Shown: positions 1 to 12,616, counted from the stretch's first letter. The stretch: DNA of 64,000 nt from Otatea glauca (GCA_036346275.1 CM070725.1:19086216-19150215); one strand, 5' to 3'. Numbers and translations: made by a program. The notes: generated by a model not told the origin, from the letters alone.

Positions 1-322
1 GTGCTATTAATTGAAATCCTGCTAGTGAGTGACAAAGTTACTTATCATGAGTTATCCATATGTAACAGCTAGAGAGATAGTAATATTCTATATCTGAAGA
101 ATTTTTTCTTTTCCTTGTTCCAGAAGATTTTTTTTGTTACTGTCATATATCTGTTTGTAAGCATACATGTATGCACAGTCAACTATGCTGTTGAAAACTA
201 ATACTTTGTTCTATACTTCTAAATAATTATTTTGGTTTTTTTCAAGTCGAACCATATTTCCCATGGTGAAAGTTATATATATTGGTTGTTTGTCTACCTA
301 AATTCATCTATTTTTCCTCTAG

Positions 323-3300
323 GATGCTTATGCTATTCAAAGCAATGAGCGTGGAATTGCTGCCCGAGATAGTGGTGCTTTTGCATGGGAGATTGTTCCA
401 GTGAGATTGCTCTCATTGCTGAAGTTACTAATCTTCTCTTATTTTCTGCTTAGCTTCCCAGGATCTTTATTCTCTGTGATCTGTTATGCAGATTGAAGTT
501 CCTGCTGGTAGAGGAAGACCGCCAGTGGTTATTGACAAGGACGAAAGCTTGGATAAGGTAAGTTCTTTTAACTGTTGCATTGTTCGGAATAAATTATAAC
601 ATACCTTTGAGATGGGAATGCCATTATCTGAGTGTTAATTAGAGACAATCTTAAACTAGTTGGTAATCAAGACAAGAGTTGCAGTTTGACGTCTATGTAA
701 TAATTTTGTGTATGCTATATCATGTGAATCACTGCTTTAGTACTGTTGGTAAATAAACAGGTGCTAATAGTGTATTTAGAGACAAAAAACAGCAAATGTT
801 TGACTATTTCCTCTTTGTTTGCTATATGTCTTAGTTTGACCCTGTGAAACTGAGGAAGCTTCGCCCAAGTTTCAAAGAGAATGGTGGTACTGTTACTGCT
901 GGGAATGCTTCTAGCATAAGGTGCCACACCTATCTTACATTCGTTTTATTTTCTGAGCCTTCTGTTGTGCATAATATTATATCGCCATTACATTGTATTT
1001 TATCCTGCATTCCTAATAGTAGTGTAGTGAAAAGCTTTTATATCAAAGAGGAGAGCAATGGCTCAGTGGTTACTGAAATCTTTCTTAAACTACTTTAAAG
1101 CTGACCCTAGTGACCCTATTTGCAACTGTCATACTCTTGTATGTTATTCTCACTTTGAAGTTTGAAGACTGGTCTGTTTATTTCTAATCTCTTTTTTTTT
1201 TGTAGACTTGTTGTAACATCCCAATTTTCTTCTCTGTGTAAGAATTATTTTAAATAAATTATTTCAAAGTATTTGGATTTCATTTGGAATTATTGCATTG
1301 TCCAAATCTAAAATTTGAAATTCCAACTCCAAATTCAAATTAAAATTGGAATTTTTCCTCCAATCCTTTTGGACTCTAGCTCACTTTTTTCTTCCTGGGC
1401 TGAGCCCATGTTCCCTCTTGGTCCAATCCGGTCGGCTCAGCCCATCTATGCAGGGAACTTACGTGTGGGCGCCGTGTGGGACCTCACGGCGACCTGGGCC
1501 GGGAACTCCTGTCGTAGACCGAACTGCCTCATCACTCGATGGACAGCGTAGCCCTCGACCTGGATGTCGAACAGGAGGAACCGCCGTGTACGCTGCGTCC
1601 CGTGTGCATAGAGTGGATAACCCACCCATCACACGTAGGTGGACCTTTGTCTGTGTGTACAGCGTCCAGCATACGTGGTCGTCGATGAGGTGGTCGAACG
1701 CAGCGCCGAACTGCGGGTAGCCCAGTCGCACCGTTCTGTGTGTCCACCTAGGCTGCAGTGACGATAGAAAAATCAACGCATAATATTACCATTAGTACTG
1801 ACAAATGTTAAAATGTAAGTTTCACAATCGTGATTGCAATATCTTACCTGTCGGTGGCACCAGATGGTGCCCATGGTCGGCGCGTCAACTTCGCTGCCGC
1901 CAAAGATGTAGAAGAGGTCGGGTCGATGTCGGCCGCCCGATCCGAACCTCTCGTATGCCCAAAGTCGCATAAGTAGTGGACATCCGCGGGATCGACCCAT
2001 CGGCGATCCGTCCACAACCGCCGCAGCGCGCAGACGTCGTCGCAAGCAGATGATACCGACCTCGTGAGTACCGCAAGACGACGTCAAGGGGTGCGTCCGC
2101 AATCGCCCTCGCGAACTGGACGAGGTGCCTGTCCACGCTATCCCCATGGGAGCTTGTGAACATGCACCAGCCAAAGAGCCACAGCAGGTACGCCTCCAGG
2201 TGACGGCTCACCCTCTGCTCGTCCGTAGGCTCGACGATGTGCTCTGCCTGTAAATTTAAGTTTTCTTGTTAGTTTAGCCAATATATGCAAAGTTAAGGTT
2301 TAAAGGTTAGTTACATACTACAAACTGTCGAAGCCACCTGTGTGTCGGACCATGTGTGCTGGTGAAGGGTCGGTACGCAGCAGGTGGTAGCATACCATGG
2401 AACCGCGCAAGTAGCTCCTCGCGCCAAGTCGCGTTGACGTCCTGGGGCACCATAGGGTCATCGGCAATCAGGAGTCCGAGGAGGTACGAGACGTCCTCCA
2501 AAGTGATCACCATCTCCCCGATAGGTAGATGGAAGGTGTGCGTCTCTGGTCTCCACCGATCCACCAAAGCGGTGAGAAGGGACCTGTCGAACGGGAACCG
2601 GCGACTTGCGTCCCGCCTGCAAGATCTCCGTCGCGCGCCCACCATCAGGCGATGGTAGCAATCCTGATGCTCGAAGCCTACGAAACAAAAATATGAAATT
2701 AATATGAGCACCACACTAGTTAATTAATACAAATTATGATACTGCATTAGGCATATTTAGAAATTTAAAGAATAGTACGTTACCTAGGGATCCAATGAGG
2801 ATTGAGCGTCCAGAGCTCCTGCGGTGGTCTCGGCCGTAGTACGCAGAGCTCCAGAGGATCCTGTCCCTCCTCTGGAAAAGCGGTGGCGAAGTGGGCACGG
2901 TGACGACAATCAACGATCGGATCTAGCAACTCAAAGGGCCAGTTATCATCTCCATTCTGGTGAGCCATACCTGCAAATTACAAAATTGAAAGTTATATTT
3001 CAAATGCCAAAAAGAGAACAAATGCGTACAAAAAACTATACAAGCATCACAATAATACATAGATAGAAACAAATGCGTATAAATAACTACACAAGCATCA
3101 TAACAATACATAGATAGAAACAAATGCGTACAAATAACTACACAAGCATCAGAACAATACATAGATAGAAACAAATGCGTACATCTATATTCCTAAAAAT
3201 ATTCCTGTCTACTTCTATTTCTAAAAAACATCTACACTCCTGAAAATATATATCTGTGTACTTCTATTTCTAAAAAACATCTACACTCCTAAATAAACAT

Positions 3301-5082
3301 ATCTATCTGCATCTATCTGTAAAAAACATCTACATTCCTAAAAATATATTATTATTCCTAAAACATCTACGTACATGGATTTCTACGAACCAACTAAATT
3401 ACTACAAATATAACTAGATTTAACTACATCTAACCGTCACCTCTAAATTTAACTAGATCTAAAATTCCCACGAACTAACTAAATTACAAAAAATATAACT
3501 AGAATTATCTAGGTCTATCCGTAACCTCTAAAATTAACTAGATCTAAAAAAATTCTATCCTACCATGGTTTATTGCTAAACAAAATAAACATGAAAATTC
3601 AAAAATACTTTGAAATAATTAATTTAAAATAATTCTTACAGAGAGAAGAAAATTGGGATGTTACACTAGTACTAGATGTAGCTGAGATATTACGACTAAG
3701 TATGTCCGTGCACTACAATATCCATTATTTTTGCATAGAGTTGTCTAAATCTATTTTTACTTGGAACAGTGATGGTGCTGCTGCATTGGTGTTAGTGAGT
3801 GGACAAAAAGCTCTAGAGCTTGGCCTGCATGTGATTGCAAAGATCAAAGGATATGCGGATGCCGCTCAGGTAAGCCACAGTAGCAATCTTTATATTGCTT
3901 AAAGAATGGAATAAGAAAGTCTTTGCTTGAAGAATGAAAGGCTTCCTAGTGACTTGAGCAATTTTGTTTTCATTTAGGAATCGACAGTTATCTAACCATG
4001 TTACTAATTCCAATAAAAAACATATTTTAAACTTTTGTTTTTGTTGTTGTCATGTAGGCTCCTGAATTATTTACGACTGCACCTGCATTGGCCATACCAA
4101 AAGCTATTTCAAATGCTGTTTTAGAGGCTTCTCAAGTTGATTTTTATGAAATTAATGAAGCCTTTTCGGTATGTCTTGTGATCCAGTCACATTTGTTATG
4201 GATCAATGTGTAATTCATTTTTGTGACTATATTTATCTTTCTACTTCTTGGTGGCAGGCTGTTGCTCTTGCAAACCAAAAGCTTCTTGGGATTCCTTCTG
4301 TAAGTATCTCCTTGTTTAAAGTCCTTGTCAGAAAATATGGATAGGAATGTTATGTTTTGTATTAGGTATTCACTAGAAAATGTTCCAGTCTTATTTTTAC
4401 ATAAGATATTAGTTTCTGTTATGACTGACAACTTCTGCCGTTTCAGGAAAAGATTAATGTGCATGGGGGAGCTGTCTCTCTAGGGCACCCTCTTGGGTGC
4501 AGCGGAGCTCGCATTTTGGTCACCCTGCTTGGAGTATGTCCTTACTTTATTACAATTTCCGTTCCTTTCCTGACCTTATCTCCAAGATAGCAAGTTGTTT
4601 TGTTTACACAAAATGACTTCCAAGAGTACCTAATTATGTTATCACTGGCCAGTGGCCAATCATGAATCCTGCATTCTTTTTGCGCTAATCCATATTCTGT
4701 ATAGCGTATTGGAAATTTTCCTAAAAGGGCCCAGCTAGGACCAAAACTGTAAGGTGCATGATCCCTTTTGCATTGAAATATAGATAAGATGAGGAAAATC
4801 GACACTTTCATTGATTCATCTACCATGATCTTTCATTTCTTTTGGATAATACATTTGTCTGTCTTGGTATCTTTTTTGGGCATTGCATGGATAATACTAA
4901 TATTGCATTTTCAGACCCTTTTTTTTTGCACTGCATTTTATTAGATGTTTTAACATAAATAGGACAATTTATTTTGTTTCTCTTGACAGGTTCTTAGGGA
5001 GAGAAATGGCAAAGTTGGTGTTGCTGGGGTCTGCAATGGTGGAGGCGGTGCATCTGCCCTTGTTTTTGAGGTCGCAGAATAG
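323..5082 (+). CDS. AACT: Acetyl-CoA acetyltransferase (thiolase), 3' eight coding exons
   Basis: Cytosolic thiolase that joins two acetyl-CoA into acetoacetyl-CoA, the first step of the mevalonate pathway. Exons read from splice sites: 323-400, 492-557, 835-920, 3770-3869, 4058-4168, 4258-4299, 4447-4533 and 4990-5082 (TAG stop). All introns are GT-AG and all phases join, giving about 220 residues; the family is near 400, so the N-terminal half, including the nucleophilic Cys, lies left of the window. Visible family motifs are ERGIAARDSGAFAWEIVP, NEAF (exon at 4058), NVHGG and GHPLG (His codon 4486-4488) and the C-terminal CNGGG (Cys codon 5032-5034). The frame is intact, so the gene appears functional. 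The intron 921-3769 is enlarged by a transposon. The family is certain; the cytosolic isoform is inferred from the lack of a C-terminal peroxisomal signal. Confidence 0.95.
1459..2968 (-). pseudogene. Plant mobile domain (PMD / MAIN-like) protein, decayed
   Basis: Three exon-like blocks read right to left on the minus strand. The first (2968-2780) starts MAHQNGDDNW and ends with an HWIPR motif at a donor-like site. The second (about 2679-2310) contains the PMD hallmark run LVDRWRPETHTFHLPIGEM followed by LEDVSYLLGL. The third (about 2250-1459) contains HLEAYLLWLFGWCMF, GCPLLMRLWAYERF and GLSTLCTRDAAY. Reading frame changes occur inside the second block (about 2600) and the third block (about 2050 and 1780), so no intact protein is made. 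PMD proteins are related to transposon-encoded and silencing factors of the MAIN family. Here it is the resident gene of the surrounding inverted-repeat transposon. Confidence 0.75.
3018..3180. repeat. 51-bp tandem repeat, about 3.2 copies
   Basis: The word ACAAATGCGT recurs at 3018, 3069, 3120 and 3171, exactly 51 bp apart, with highly similar sequence between. A looser array with period near 50 follows at about 3211-3360 (CTTCTATTTC units), then two copies of an 86-bp-spaced block at about 3432 and 3518. All lie near the right inverted repeat of the transposon, as subterminal repeats often do. Confidence 0.85.
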
Positions 5083-5590
5083 ATTCTAGGTACAGTCATA
5101 TCCTTTTCTACATTAATGACCAGAAAAATGAGCCCGTAACGACAACTGTTTCACTATGCAAGATAACCTTGATCATATCTGAATATGATCAAACTATTTA
5201 TGATTATTTTTGACCTTTTGGGACTGACATTACCTATTCGATGTGCAGGTTGAAATCCAGTTGCTTACCGCCGTTTCACTGCAGATGAAGTTGTATCTTT
5301 TATGTAGTTTAATAAGTTTTTTCTGGTTGGTCATTTTAATAACTTAATCGGGTAATAAGGCATGATTGTGGGCAATAAGCTATGTTTGTTCCGTGAGAGT
5401 TAATTTGACTAGACCATTTAAGAAGAGCTTGCCATGTGTTTGTTATTAAAAGCATCTCAAAAGCGTCTTGGTCGAAATATGGTGCGCGGCATGCAATGGA
5501 AATAATATGTAAGCAAGAAATGAACTCGTTATCAGTGTAATGTAAACCACATCTGTCGATATTCACAGAGTGCACCAAAGTGATGATATA
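5083..5590 (+). other. Probable AACT 3' UTR with an intron
   Basis: After the stop codon the sequence reaches a donor-like CTAG|GTACAG at 5089/5090 and an acceptor-like TGTGCAG ending at 5248. This suggests a spliced 3' UTR that continues at 5249. No coding potential is seen. The transcript end is not defined by sequence; 5590 is only an estimate. Confidence 0.45.
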
Positions 5591-8500
5591 GCATAGAAAT
5601 ACACCACACAGATCACACTATTTGTGTGCCAATGCTAAAGCAACAGGCAAACATCTATCCAAACTCCATGATAACTCCCAAGACGGGCAAAAGGCTTCAC
5701 ATGGTTCAAAAACAAAAAGACCTACTTCCACAATTAGCTACTGGTTTTGCTACCACAAGCAATATTGTTTTCAGTTTGTAACAAAACAGGAGTTCCAATG
5801 CAACCTGGGAAACCGTATCACGCAACTCAAATTAGTCGAGCAAGGATGTATCCTGGAATTTTTTTTTCAGTTTTCCGAATACCTCGTCTATCTATTTCCT
5901 TGTAAGCACGTCTTTTCCTGACCATGAAGCAACCCAGGAATGATATGCTACATGGCAGATCAGAAAGACTGTTAGTGCAGCAACCAATGCTAATTGTAGC
6001 GCCTAGCATGAACGATATAGATGGCAAGGTAGAAATGTTTAAAGTAACCGTTTAATTGGGGCAGCCAAAATGCTAGATGGTTACAATGTAAATTAAATAA
6101 AAATTTTGGAATCCTGAACACTTAGTTGGTCAAAATTTACTACTGATACTGGAAAGCATAACGATTAAGTTGAAAACATTAATATCCCAGTAAATGTAAT
6201 AACATGACTATGTCCAGTGGAGATATGCAATTACGCATTTCCTATCTTCTGAAATGCCAAAATTAAGAATTCTTAACAGTCCCAGTCACAACACTTTTCA
6301 GCATTCCATGCCAATTATTTATAATTTAAAGCTGAAAACTTATTAGCTCAACGTTAGGCAGAAAGCATTAGCTGCAATTGCTAACACTAATTTCTGCGAA
6401 CAAAAGATTAAAAACAGGGAGAACATGAGATTAATCTGGATAGAACCATATCATCCATAAATTGGAAGGAAAAGGAGTAATTAGTCTGGAATAAATCCGT
6501 AACTCATCCAATAAATAACTGAGAAGAGTAACCTTCGTTATCTCATCTCATAGCGTTGATTCAATGGTTGCGAAGAGTGCACCTTGTCAGTTTGGCACTC
6601 AACACAACCAACGAGCTGCATAAATTCGTCGACATCTATTTCACAGGGGGACATAGATAGGGAAACTAAAATAATGGATAATCTATGTTGTGGAAAAGAA
6701 AAGGAAAATAGAGGATTTACAGGGCCAACTGGGCCGGCAAGGCCCATTGGACCGAGCCAGCCCAGTCAGCCTATCTGGGAGGCATTGAAGCAGTACCCTA
6801 GCTCCCCAATCGCGTGAGAGGAAAGAGGGCAAGCGTCGGCGGCGACCATGTCGTGCGCGTGGATCTCGCGCATGCGACCGAGGCGACTGGGTCCTTCAGC
6901 AGCCATTAGTCCCTCTCCACCTCCTCCCTGATCTCAAATCCACCTTCGGCTCTTCTCTGGTGGTACTCCAGTGAGGTCTTCGGTTACCCAATTCCCTCGT
7001 GAGGTCCCCAGCTCCTGCTCTGCCACGCTTTGGGTGTAACCCAAGGTGAACAGATGATGGTGATGGTTGCCAACGGCTCGAGGTACATCACGGATGGCGA
7101 GGTGTCTCCGGTGCTCCCAGTTGCCAAATCTTTGTGTCAGCCGTGCTTGCTTTGTGCGATTGATTTGGTCTTTTGGTGGCTATGGTACTCGGTACTGTGT
7201 TGCCTCTTCTGGGTGTCAAGCTGTTCCTAACGGTGGTCTTTTCCCCGGTTAGGAAGTTGTGTTTGTGGATCTGTGGGGCTTTGGATGCATTTCAGGACTA
7301 CTCGGTGGATTGCCTCTCTTGGTGGTCAGCGGCATTGTATCTCTAAAAGATTTGCAGGTGACTTGAGGCAGTACAATGGCGATATTGTTTGCTGGGACAT
7401 CTTCTTTGACGAGCCTTGCTTGTTTCATTGACTTTGTGTTAGTGCTCTGTGAGTATTCTTGTTCCCTGTTGTTTATTTGCATTGTGCAAGTTGCTGGACA
7501 GAACACTGTCTTGGGGACCTTGTATGCTACGGTGGCTATTTGCTCAGTGAGGATTCGACTTTGTGAGACTATTTGACAATCTAGTAGTTCACTATTTTAG
7601 AAAATTGAGATTAATTCATTTTAACTGATTACTTGCCTTGTTAATTTATTTGTTCGGTATAATATATTTGGCTTGTTATGTATTCAGTTCAGTGTAGCTA
7701 TATATATCTATTCATTAACCTTATCGGTGCTACTATTGTTCTATTAATAGCAATATTCTATTATTACCTTGATTTGTAGACATGCTATGCTATCTTTGGT
7801 GAGGTATACCGCACACATGAACTGTTATTGTGCTAAACTATATTGATGTTGAAGTACATTAATTCATGGTAAGTTTGAATTCTAAAATTAGTAAGATTAT
7901 TAGTGGGACTGTCACAAATTAGTCAGTGATCATGTCCGTAGTGGCGAGGAGGCCTGTTAATTTAGGAAGCGTGACATGTCAGAGCAAATTTTAACAACTT
8001 GAGCTATGTTGCTAGTTGTTATTCATTGTTTATTGTCTATCGCCATGGTTGAAAGTTTAGTATTATTTGTGCTATGGTTTTTGTCCATCATATGCTCCTG
8101 ATACTATTTACTTTATATGGAAATAATGTTTTCTATTTAATAATTAAGTTTGGACTTAAAGTAATGAGAAAATTGCTAATACCGCATTATTTAATAGCTT
8201 CTAGTTTTGATGTCGTTAAGCCCGAGGAAAAGCTAGATCTTCTTCACAAAAAATTAACCTTTGAATCAACGAGCCGTGATATCTTGCAAATGCAAATGAA
8301 AACCTTGATGCATCACATGCAATATATAGATCATGTATATTACAGGGAATTACGTACACAACAGGAAGCAGCTCCTCAACATTTCAATGATGAGCTTCTA
8401 TAAAAGCTTTTCATTGCCCTCCTGCAATATGGATTGAAAGGACAGTACAACCAAAGTGGATCAATCACATCAGCTATACTATGAACTGTAAGGGAAATGA

Positions 8501-9080
8501 ATGAATAGTCGCCCGATTGATCATCATAGTACATAGAGGAAAACCAAAAAAACAAAGTTTCTGAATAGATAGATAGTTTCTGGAATATAACAACCAAAGT
8601 TTCTGAACTGATAGATAGTTTCTGAAACATAGATTCAAGCGGAGAGCAGCTAATGACTCACTGATCGAATCAAGGATACCAGGGGCAGCAATAGATGTTG
8701 GCCATTGTAGCTCACTGTATGTGCAGGCCATGGACACACCTGCCACAGTCACAACATCTCCAATGACCTCAATCTCGCTCCGCAATGCAATGAATAGAAA
8801 CTGAAATCAGTAGGCTACAACCTCTAGCATCAATTAATATATCATGCTACTACCGTATGTAATTTATGTTTTGATCGGAAGAATCTATTTGTTACCGTAA
8901 TTGTAATATGGTGTTCATTTGTCATGAAGGCCCTTCAGTAGCTGACGTCACAACGTCCAAGCCAACAAGGCAGTAAAGGAAAAGGTCAACATACAGTCCC
9001 TTGAAATTATGTATAACAATCAAATTTTACAAAATTATTTGAATATACGAGCATTCATAGTTCAATTTGGAATATCTTTA
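5591..9080. other. 3.5 kb without a recognisable gene
   Basis: I see AT-rich sequence with a GC-richer island at about 6800-7560. Short frames exist on both strands, for example 8074-8403 (+, 109 codons) and 6538-6747 (-), but none matches a family I recognise or shows convincing exon structure. The 109-codon frame ends in a hydrophilic helix-like stretch and could be a remnant exon. A 40-bp near-duplicate (AAAGTTTCTGAA units) lies at about 8550-8625. Confidence 0.4.
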
Positions 9081-9104
9081 CTTATTTAAAAGGTCCCTAG
9101 TGGA

Positions 9105-9740
9105 GTCCTCTTATCAGTCCATCCATTTTACATTAATGTGCGATCATATTCTTGCCAAACCAACTTATGCTTTTTCCTTAATGCATCTGTCTTCTTCTTT
9201 GCCCTCTTGAGCAATGGCACCCGCATGTCATGATAAGTAGGTGATATGTAACCATGACCATACTGTCCTACGGATTCCAACAAAATCCCCCAACTTCTTT
9301 TATTGATAGCATTGAATGGCAGCCCAGCCTTATACCTGAAATCAGCTACATGATCGTCAACCTTCATCTTGCCTGCCTTTTTTTTTACGCAACTTTCAAA
9401 GGTAGTTTGAGAAGAACCCCTGGAATTCCTTAACTCAATCACCTCTTCAGGAGACTTCCGAATCATAGAAGGAACTAACTGAGGAACCTTTTGTGGCGGC
9501 CTTGGCACATGAAGCTTCCTTTTTGCTGATGCCCCTGAACTTGGATGACGTTCAACTTCCTTTTCATCTTCACCTTCACCTCCTCCACCTTCTGCCTCAG
9601 ATTCTATCTCAACAACTTTGCGCCTTGAATTCTTGGTCAAGAAGGCGTGTATCTCCTTCATAATAGCAAATTAGCAATGGTCATCTTGGGACACTTCTCA
9701 ATATCACTAAAACCCCCTTCAAGGTGATGCTTCATGAAAC
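9105..9740 (-). pseudogene. hAT transposase N-terminal fragment (BED finger plus DUF659 start)
   Basis: The minus frame 9661-9128 reads MKEIHAFLTKNSRRKVVEIE, an acidic linker, then ADFRYKAGLPFNAINKRSW and SPTYHDMRVPLL. This is the characteristic start of the DUF659 region of plant hAT transposase-like proteins. Just upstream, in another frame (about 9736-9675), is KHHLEGGFSDIEKCP, the second half of a BED zinc finger. Downstream, after a one-base shift at 9127, NGWTDKR of the expected DGWTD motif appears and then coding ends. The catalytic core and dimerisation domain are missing. It is a dead fragment, separated from its probable 5' end by the Gypsy insertion. Confidence 0.75.
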
Positions 9741-10173
9741 AACCCGGACTATTATCCATGCACAGGAGTTCATTAGCATAAATCAATAACATGCATAATT
9801 GAATTAATCAACAAAAGATTAATCACAAACTTTATTTATTACAAATATTGTACAATAGTATCAATTACATTACACAAGGATATTCATTTACATCAAAAAA
9901 ATTACAAGAATGTTTACATTCCTAAAATAAGCTTCAGTTGGTCTATGGCTTTAAATTCCTAAAAAAATGTCAACCATGCATGCATATAGAAACAAGAGAC
10001 AATAAAATTAAATTGGTAGAAGATTAAAAGAAAGAGTTACCGTCAGAACCGTATGAGTTGGTATCGTTCACCGAGATACCAGATTCGTTTGGGGTCAAAT
10101 CGGCACCTCTCATGAATTAAGGTTTCATCATTCGGCAATTAAAACAAACTTGAAAATTTTGGGGTAACCATGG

Positions 10174-10710
10174 TGTGGAATATATATAACCAGGTATCTC
10201 CATGATTGACCCAGAGACGTTCAGGGGGATAAGCCCAAGAGGAAGGCCCAGGATGATATCCCCCGCACCAGGCCTTGTTGCCATGCGCTAGGGGGTACAT
10301 CCCATAGATAGTTGAACATATATTTGGATATAAAAGATATTGTTGCAATCCGAGTCGTTTATAAGGAAGGTAAAGATGTAAACTCTATCCTGTAACCGAC
10401 TAGAATATAGTAATCGATCGGGATCTCCTAACCGATCGAACTCGTAAGCCGCACCACCCCAAAGATATAAGGGAGAGGCGGGCATCAACATAGGCATTAA
10501 GCCCTAGAGCATAGAACACCTCATATCGCCTGAGCACATTGCGCCTTGAGCAACCCTGCATCCGGATACACAAGAATATAATCCCAACGCACAGACTAGG
10601 GTATTATCTCTCCGAGAGCCCGAACTCAGATAATCCCTTGTCTTATGTGACCATCGAGTTTGAGATCTAGCGCCGCTCTATAATTTCATTGCCGACTACA
10701 AAAGTCGACA
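10174..10710 (+). repeat. 5' LTR of the Tat-type Gypsy element
   Basis: The 537-bp repeat begins TGTGGAATATATATAACC and ends AAAAGTCGACA, matching the copy at 20910-21453. A TATA-like motif ATATAAGGGAGAGG near 10466 probably marks the transcription start region. Confidence 0.95.
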
Positions 10711-10730
10711 ATTGGCGCGCCAGGTAGGGG
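10711..10730 (+). other. Primer binding site of the Gypsy element
   Basis: The sequence immediately after the LTR, ATTGGCGCGCCAGGTAGGGG, is the primer site type seen in many grass Tat-like elements. It would pair with the 3' end of a tRNA; I did not assign which one. Confidence 0.75.
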
Positions 10731-10759
10731 AAGCGCTTCAATCTTTTCCTATAGACTCG

Positions 10760-12616
10760 ATGGCAAAGAATCGGCGGTTCATCGCCACCTTCGTCTCCGG
10801 CCAAGCCTTCCGCTTAGGAAGTCTGGACTTCGTCGCAGATATGCACAGAGAGCTTGTCCGCCTGGTCCAGAACCAGATCCAATCTGGCAAAGATCAGGTC
10901 AAACCATCTCAGGTATGCCACTCTGACTTATCCAGGGAACCAGTCGACATGATGAAAAACTGATGCGATTTTCGTGGCGTCTTCGCGATCGAGGAGCAGA
11001 GGACCGATCTCCAACAAGAAGACAGGGAAGCTGCAGAAGAAGATCGTCTTCGTAAGGGTAAGGATGTGCCGACGCGGTCTCTTCGATCGCGCGGCCGCAA
11101 TGTCCGCGAAGATATCCTGCAGTCCAGGTTGGGAGACCAATCTGTCTTCCGCACGCCGATGCAGAACGTCGTCGCCTCCAAAACACTTCTCGACACGTTG
11201 GACCCAATGATTGCCTCAGATAGCCCGGCAGCCCCGATCGTGGCCAATATCAAGGCCATGGTGATGGCGGCCGCAATCCAGCAGAACCAGGAAAAGCCGG
11301 TGGGTGAAGCGCACTCACGCTCCCATGCGGCAACCCATGTCGCCAGTAGTCGGACTGCAACCAGTCGGAACACCGGCAGTCAGCGCCACGCACCACCAGT
11401 CGGAGACACACGTCGCACCCTCAACCGCGACCTCCGCCAAGATATCACCGCCGGACGACAGGAGCGGGACGAGGAAGAGCGACGCGGGTGTTGCGACGAC
11501 TTCGAGCGTTTTGGCACCGACTTTGATCGGCGAAGCGATCGAAGGTGCGACGACTACAACGACCATAGAGACCGCCATCGCCGGGGCCGGGACGACGACG
11601 ATCGCTAAGTCATGGACTCGCCGCGCCGAACTCCACCCCGACGCAGTGACGACCATCGCCGAGCCAGAGGCTCGCCGCGCCGCTCTCCCCCTCATTATGA
11701 AGAAAGATCCATCGACGGGATTCGAGCATTCACTCCTCGGCTGCGCCGAGTGGTATGGTCTGAAGGTTTCAACCCTAAAGGCATTGTCAAGTTTGACGGT
11801 GAGCGAGATCTAGAAGCTTGGTTGCAGGTATACGCCCTAGCGGTCAAAGCGGCCGGGGGCAACCAGAATGTGATGGCGAATTACCTGCCTGTCAACCTTA
11901 CCCCTCGACTCAAGCATGGCTCACAGGCCTCCCTGCCAACTCGGTGGACTCCTGGAGCGATCTCTGCGATCGATTCATTGCCAACTTCCAGGGAACCTAC
12001 GAGAGGCCTGGCACTCCATGGGACCTGTACCAGTTGCACCAGAAGAAGGACGAGACGCAGAGATCGATTCATTGCTAACTTCCAGGGAACCTACGAGAGG
12101 CCTGGCACTCCATGGGACCTGTACCAGTTGCACCAGAAGAAGGACGAGACGCTAAGGGATTTCATCCGATGTTTCATGCAGAAGAAGAACACCATCAGGG
12201 ACGTATCTGAAGCCGTGGTGGTGGCAGCCTTCCAAAAAGGAGTAAGTGACCCTGATCTAATTAAGAAAATGTCTAGGAAACCCCCGACCTCCGTGAAGGA
12301 GATGTTCGCACTGACCGACCGCTACGCCACGGCCTCAGACGCCCTGGCCGAGCGCCAGGAAGATCGCCCACATCAGAAGAACAAGGGCGACAAACCCGAG
12401 TCCTCCAAGCACAAAGACAAGAAGTGGAAGGGCGAAGAATTAGTTGAAGTGATCGAGCGCGTCCGGCCACGAGCCATGCGAAGGGAAGGGCCTGATTACA
12501 GCACCGTCATGGAAGCAATTTGTCCTTTCCATCCCAAAGGAAAACACGCCAAGGATCGCTTCACCTTGAAGCGTTTTGCGCGGAGAGCGATAAGCACCGC
12601 CCCAAAGAAAGGATGA
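10760..12616 (+). pseudogene. Gypsy gag, frameshifted
   Basis: The capsid-like structural protein starts at ATG 10760 (MAKNRRFIATFVSG) and continues through at least four frame changes, near 10963, 11600, 11905 and 12060. Conserved parts are FNPKGIVKFDGERDLEAWL, RFIANFQGTYERPGTPWDLY and the segment after 12155 that ends in a CPFHPKGKH zinc-knuckle-like motif. A low-complexity Arg/Asp-rich linker lies at about 11450-11610. A 94-bp tandem duplication sits within the capsid region. The gene cannot make full-length gag as it stands. Confidence 0.85.
11968..12155 (+). repeat. 94-bp tandem duplication inside gag
   Basis: The segment starting GATCGATTCATTG at 11968 is repeated at 12062 with only one or two differences, giving two adjacent 94-bp copies. 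Both encode the same RFIANFQGTYERPG capsid motif in different frames. Because 94 is not a multiple of three, the duplication shifts the frame. Confidence 0.92.

Larger units (their letters stand above)
1212..3665. mobile_element. DNA transposon with ~64-bp terminal inverted repeats in AACT intron
   Basis: The left end (1212-1275) and right end (3601-3665) are near-perfect inverted repeats. The left starts TGTAACATCCCAATTTTC and the right is its reverse complement with only a few mismatches over about 64 bp. The 2454-bp body holds a decayed plant-mobile-domain gene on the minus strand and several short tandem repeats near the right end. Long inverted repeats around a captured or resident PMD gene suit a Mutator-like element. 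However, I could not find a 9-bp target duplication: flanks are CTTGT (1207-1211) and CTAGT (3666-3670), a possible 5-bp duplication with one mismatch. The TG...CA termini also resemble LTR ends, so the class is not settled. Confidence 0.8.

Noticed and set aside
6848..7560. A possible small gene beginning near a GC-rich island.
   Set aside because: Frames on both strands are short, lack consistent splice-linked continuation and match nothing I recognise.
8074..8403. A 109-codon open frame.
   Set aside because: No recognisable motif. The first part is AT-driven hydrophobic sequence, and no splice partners or promoter were seen.
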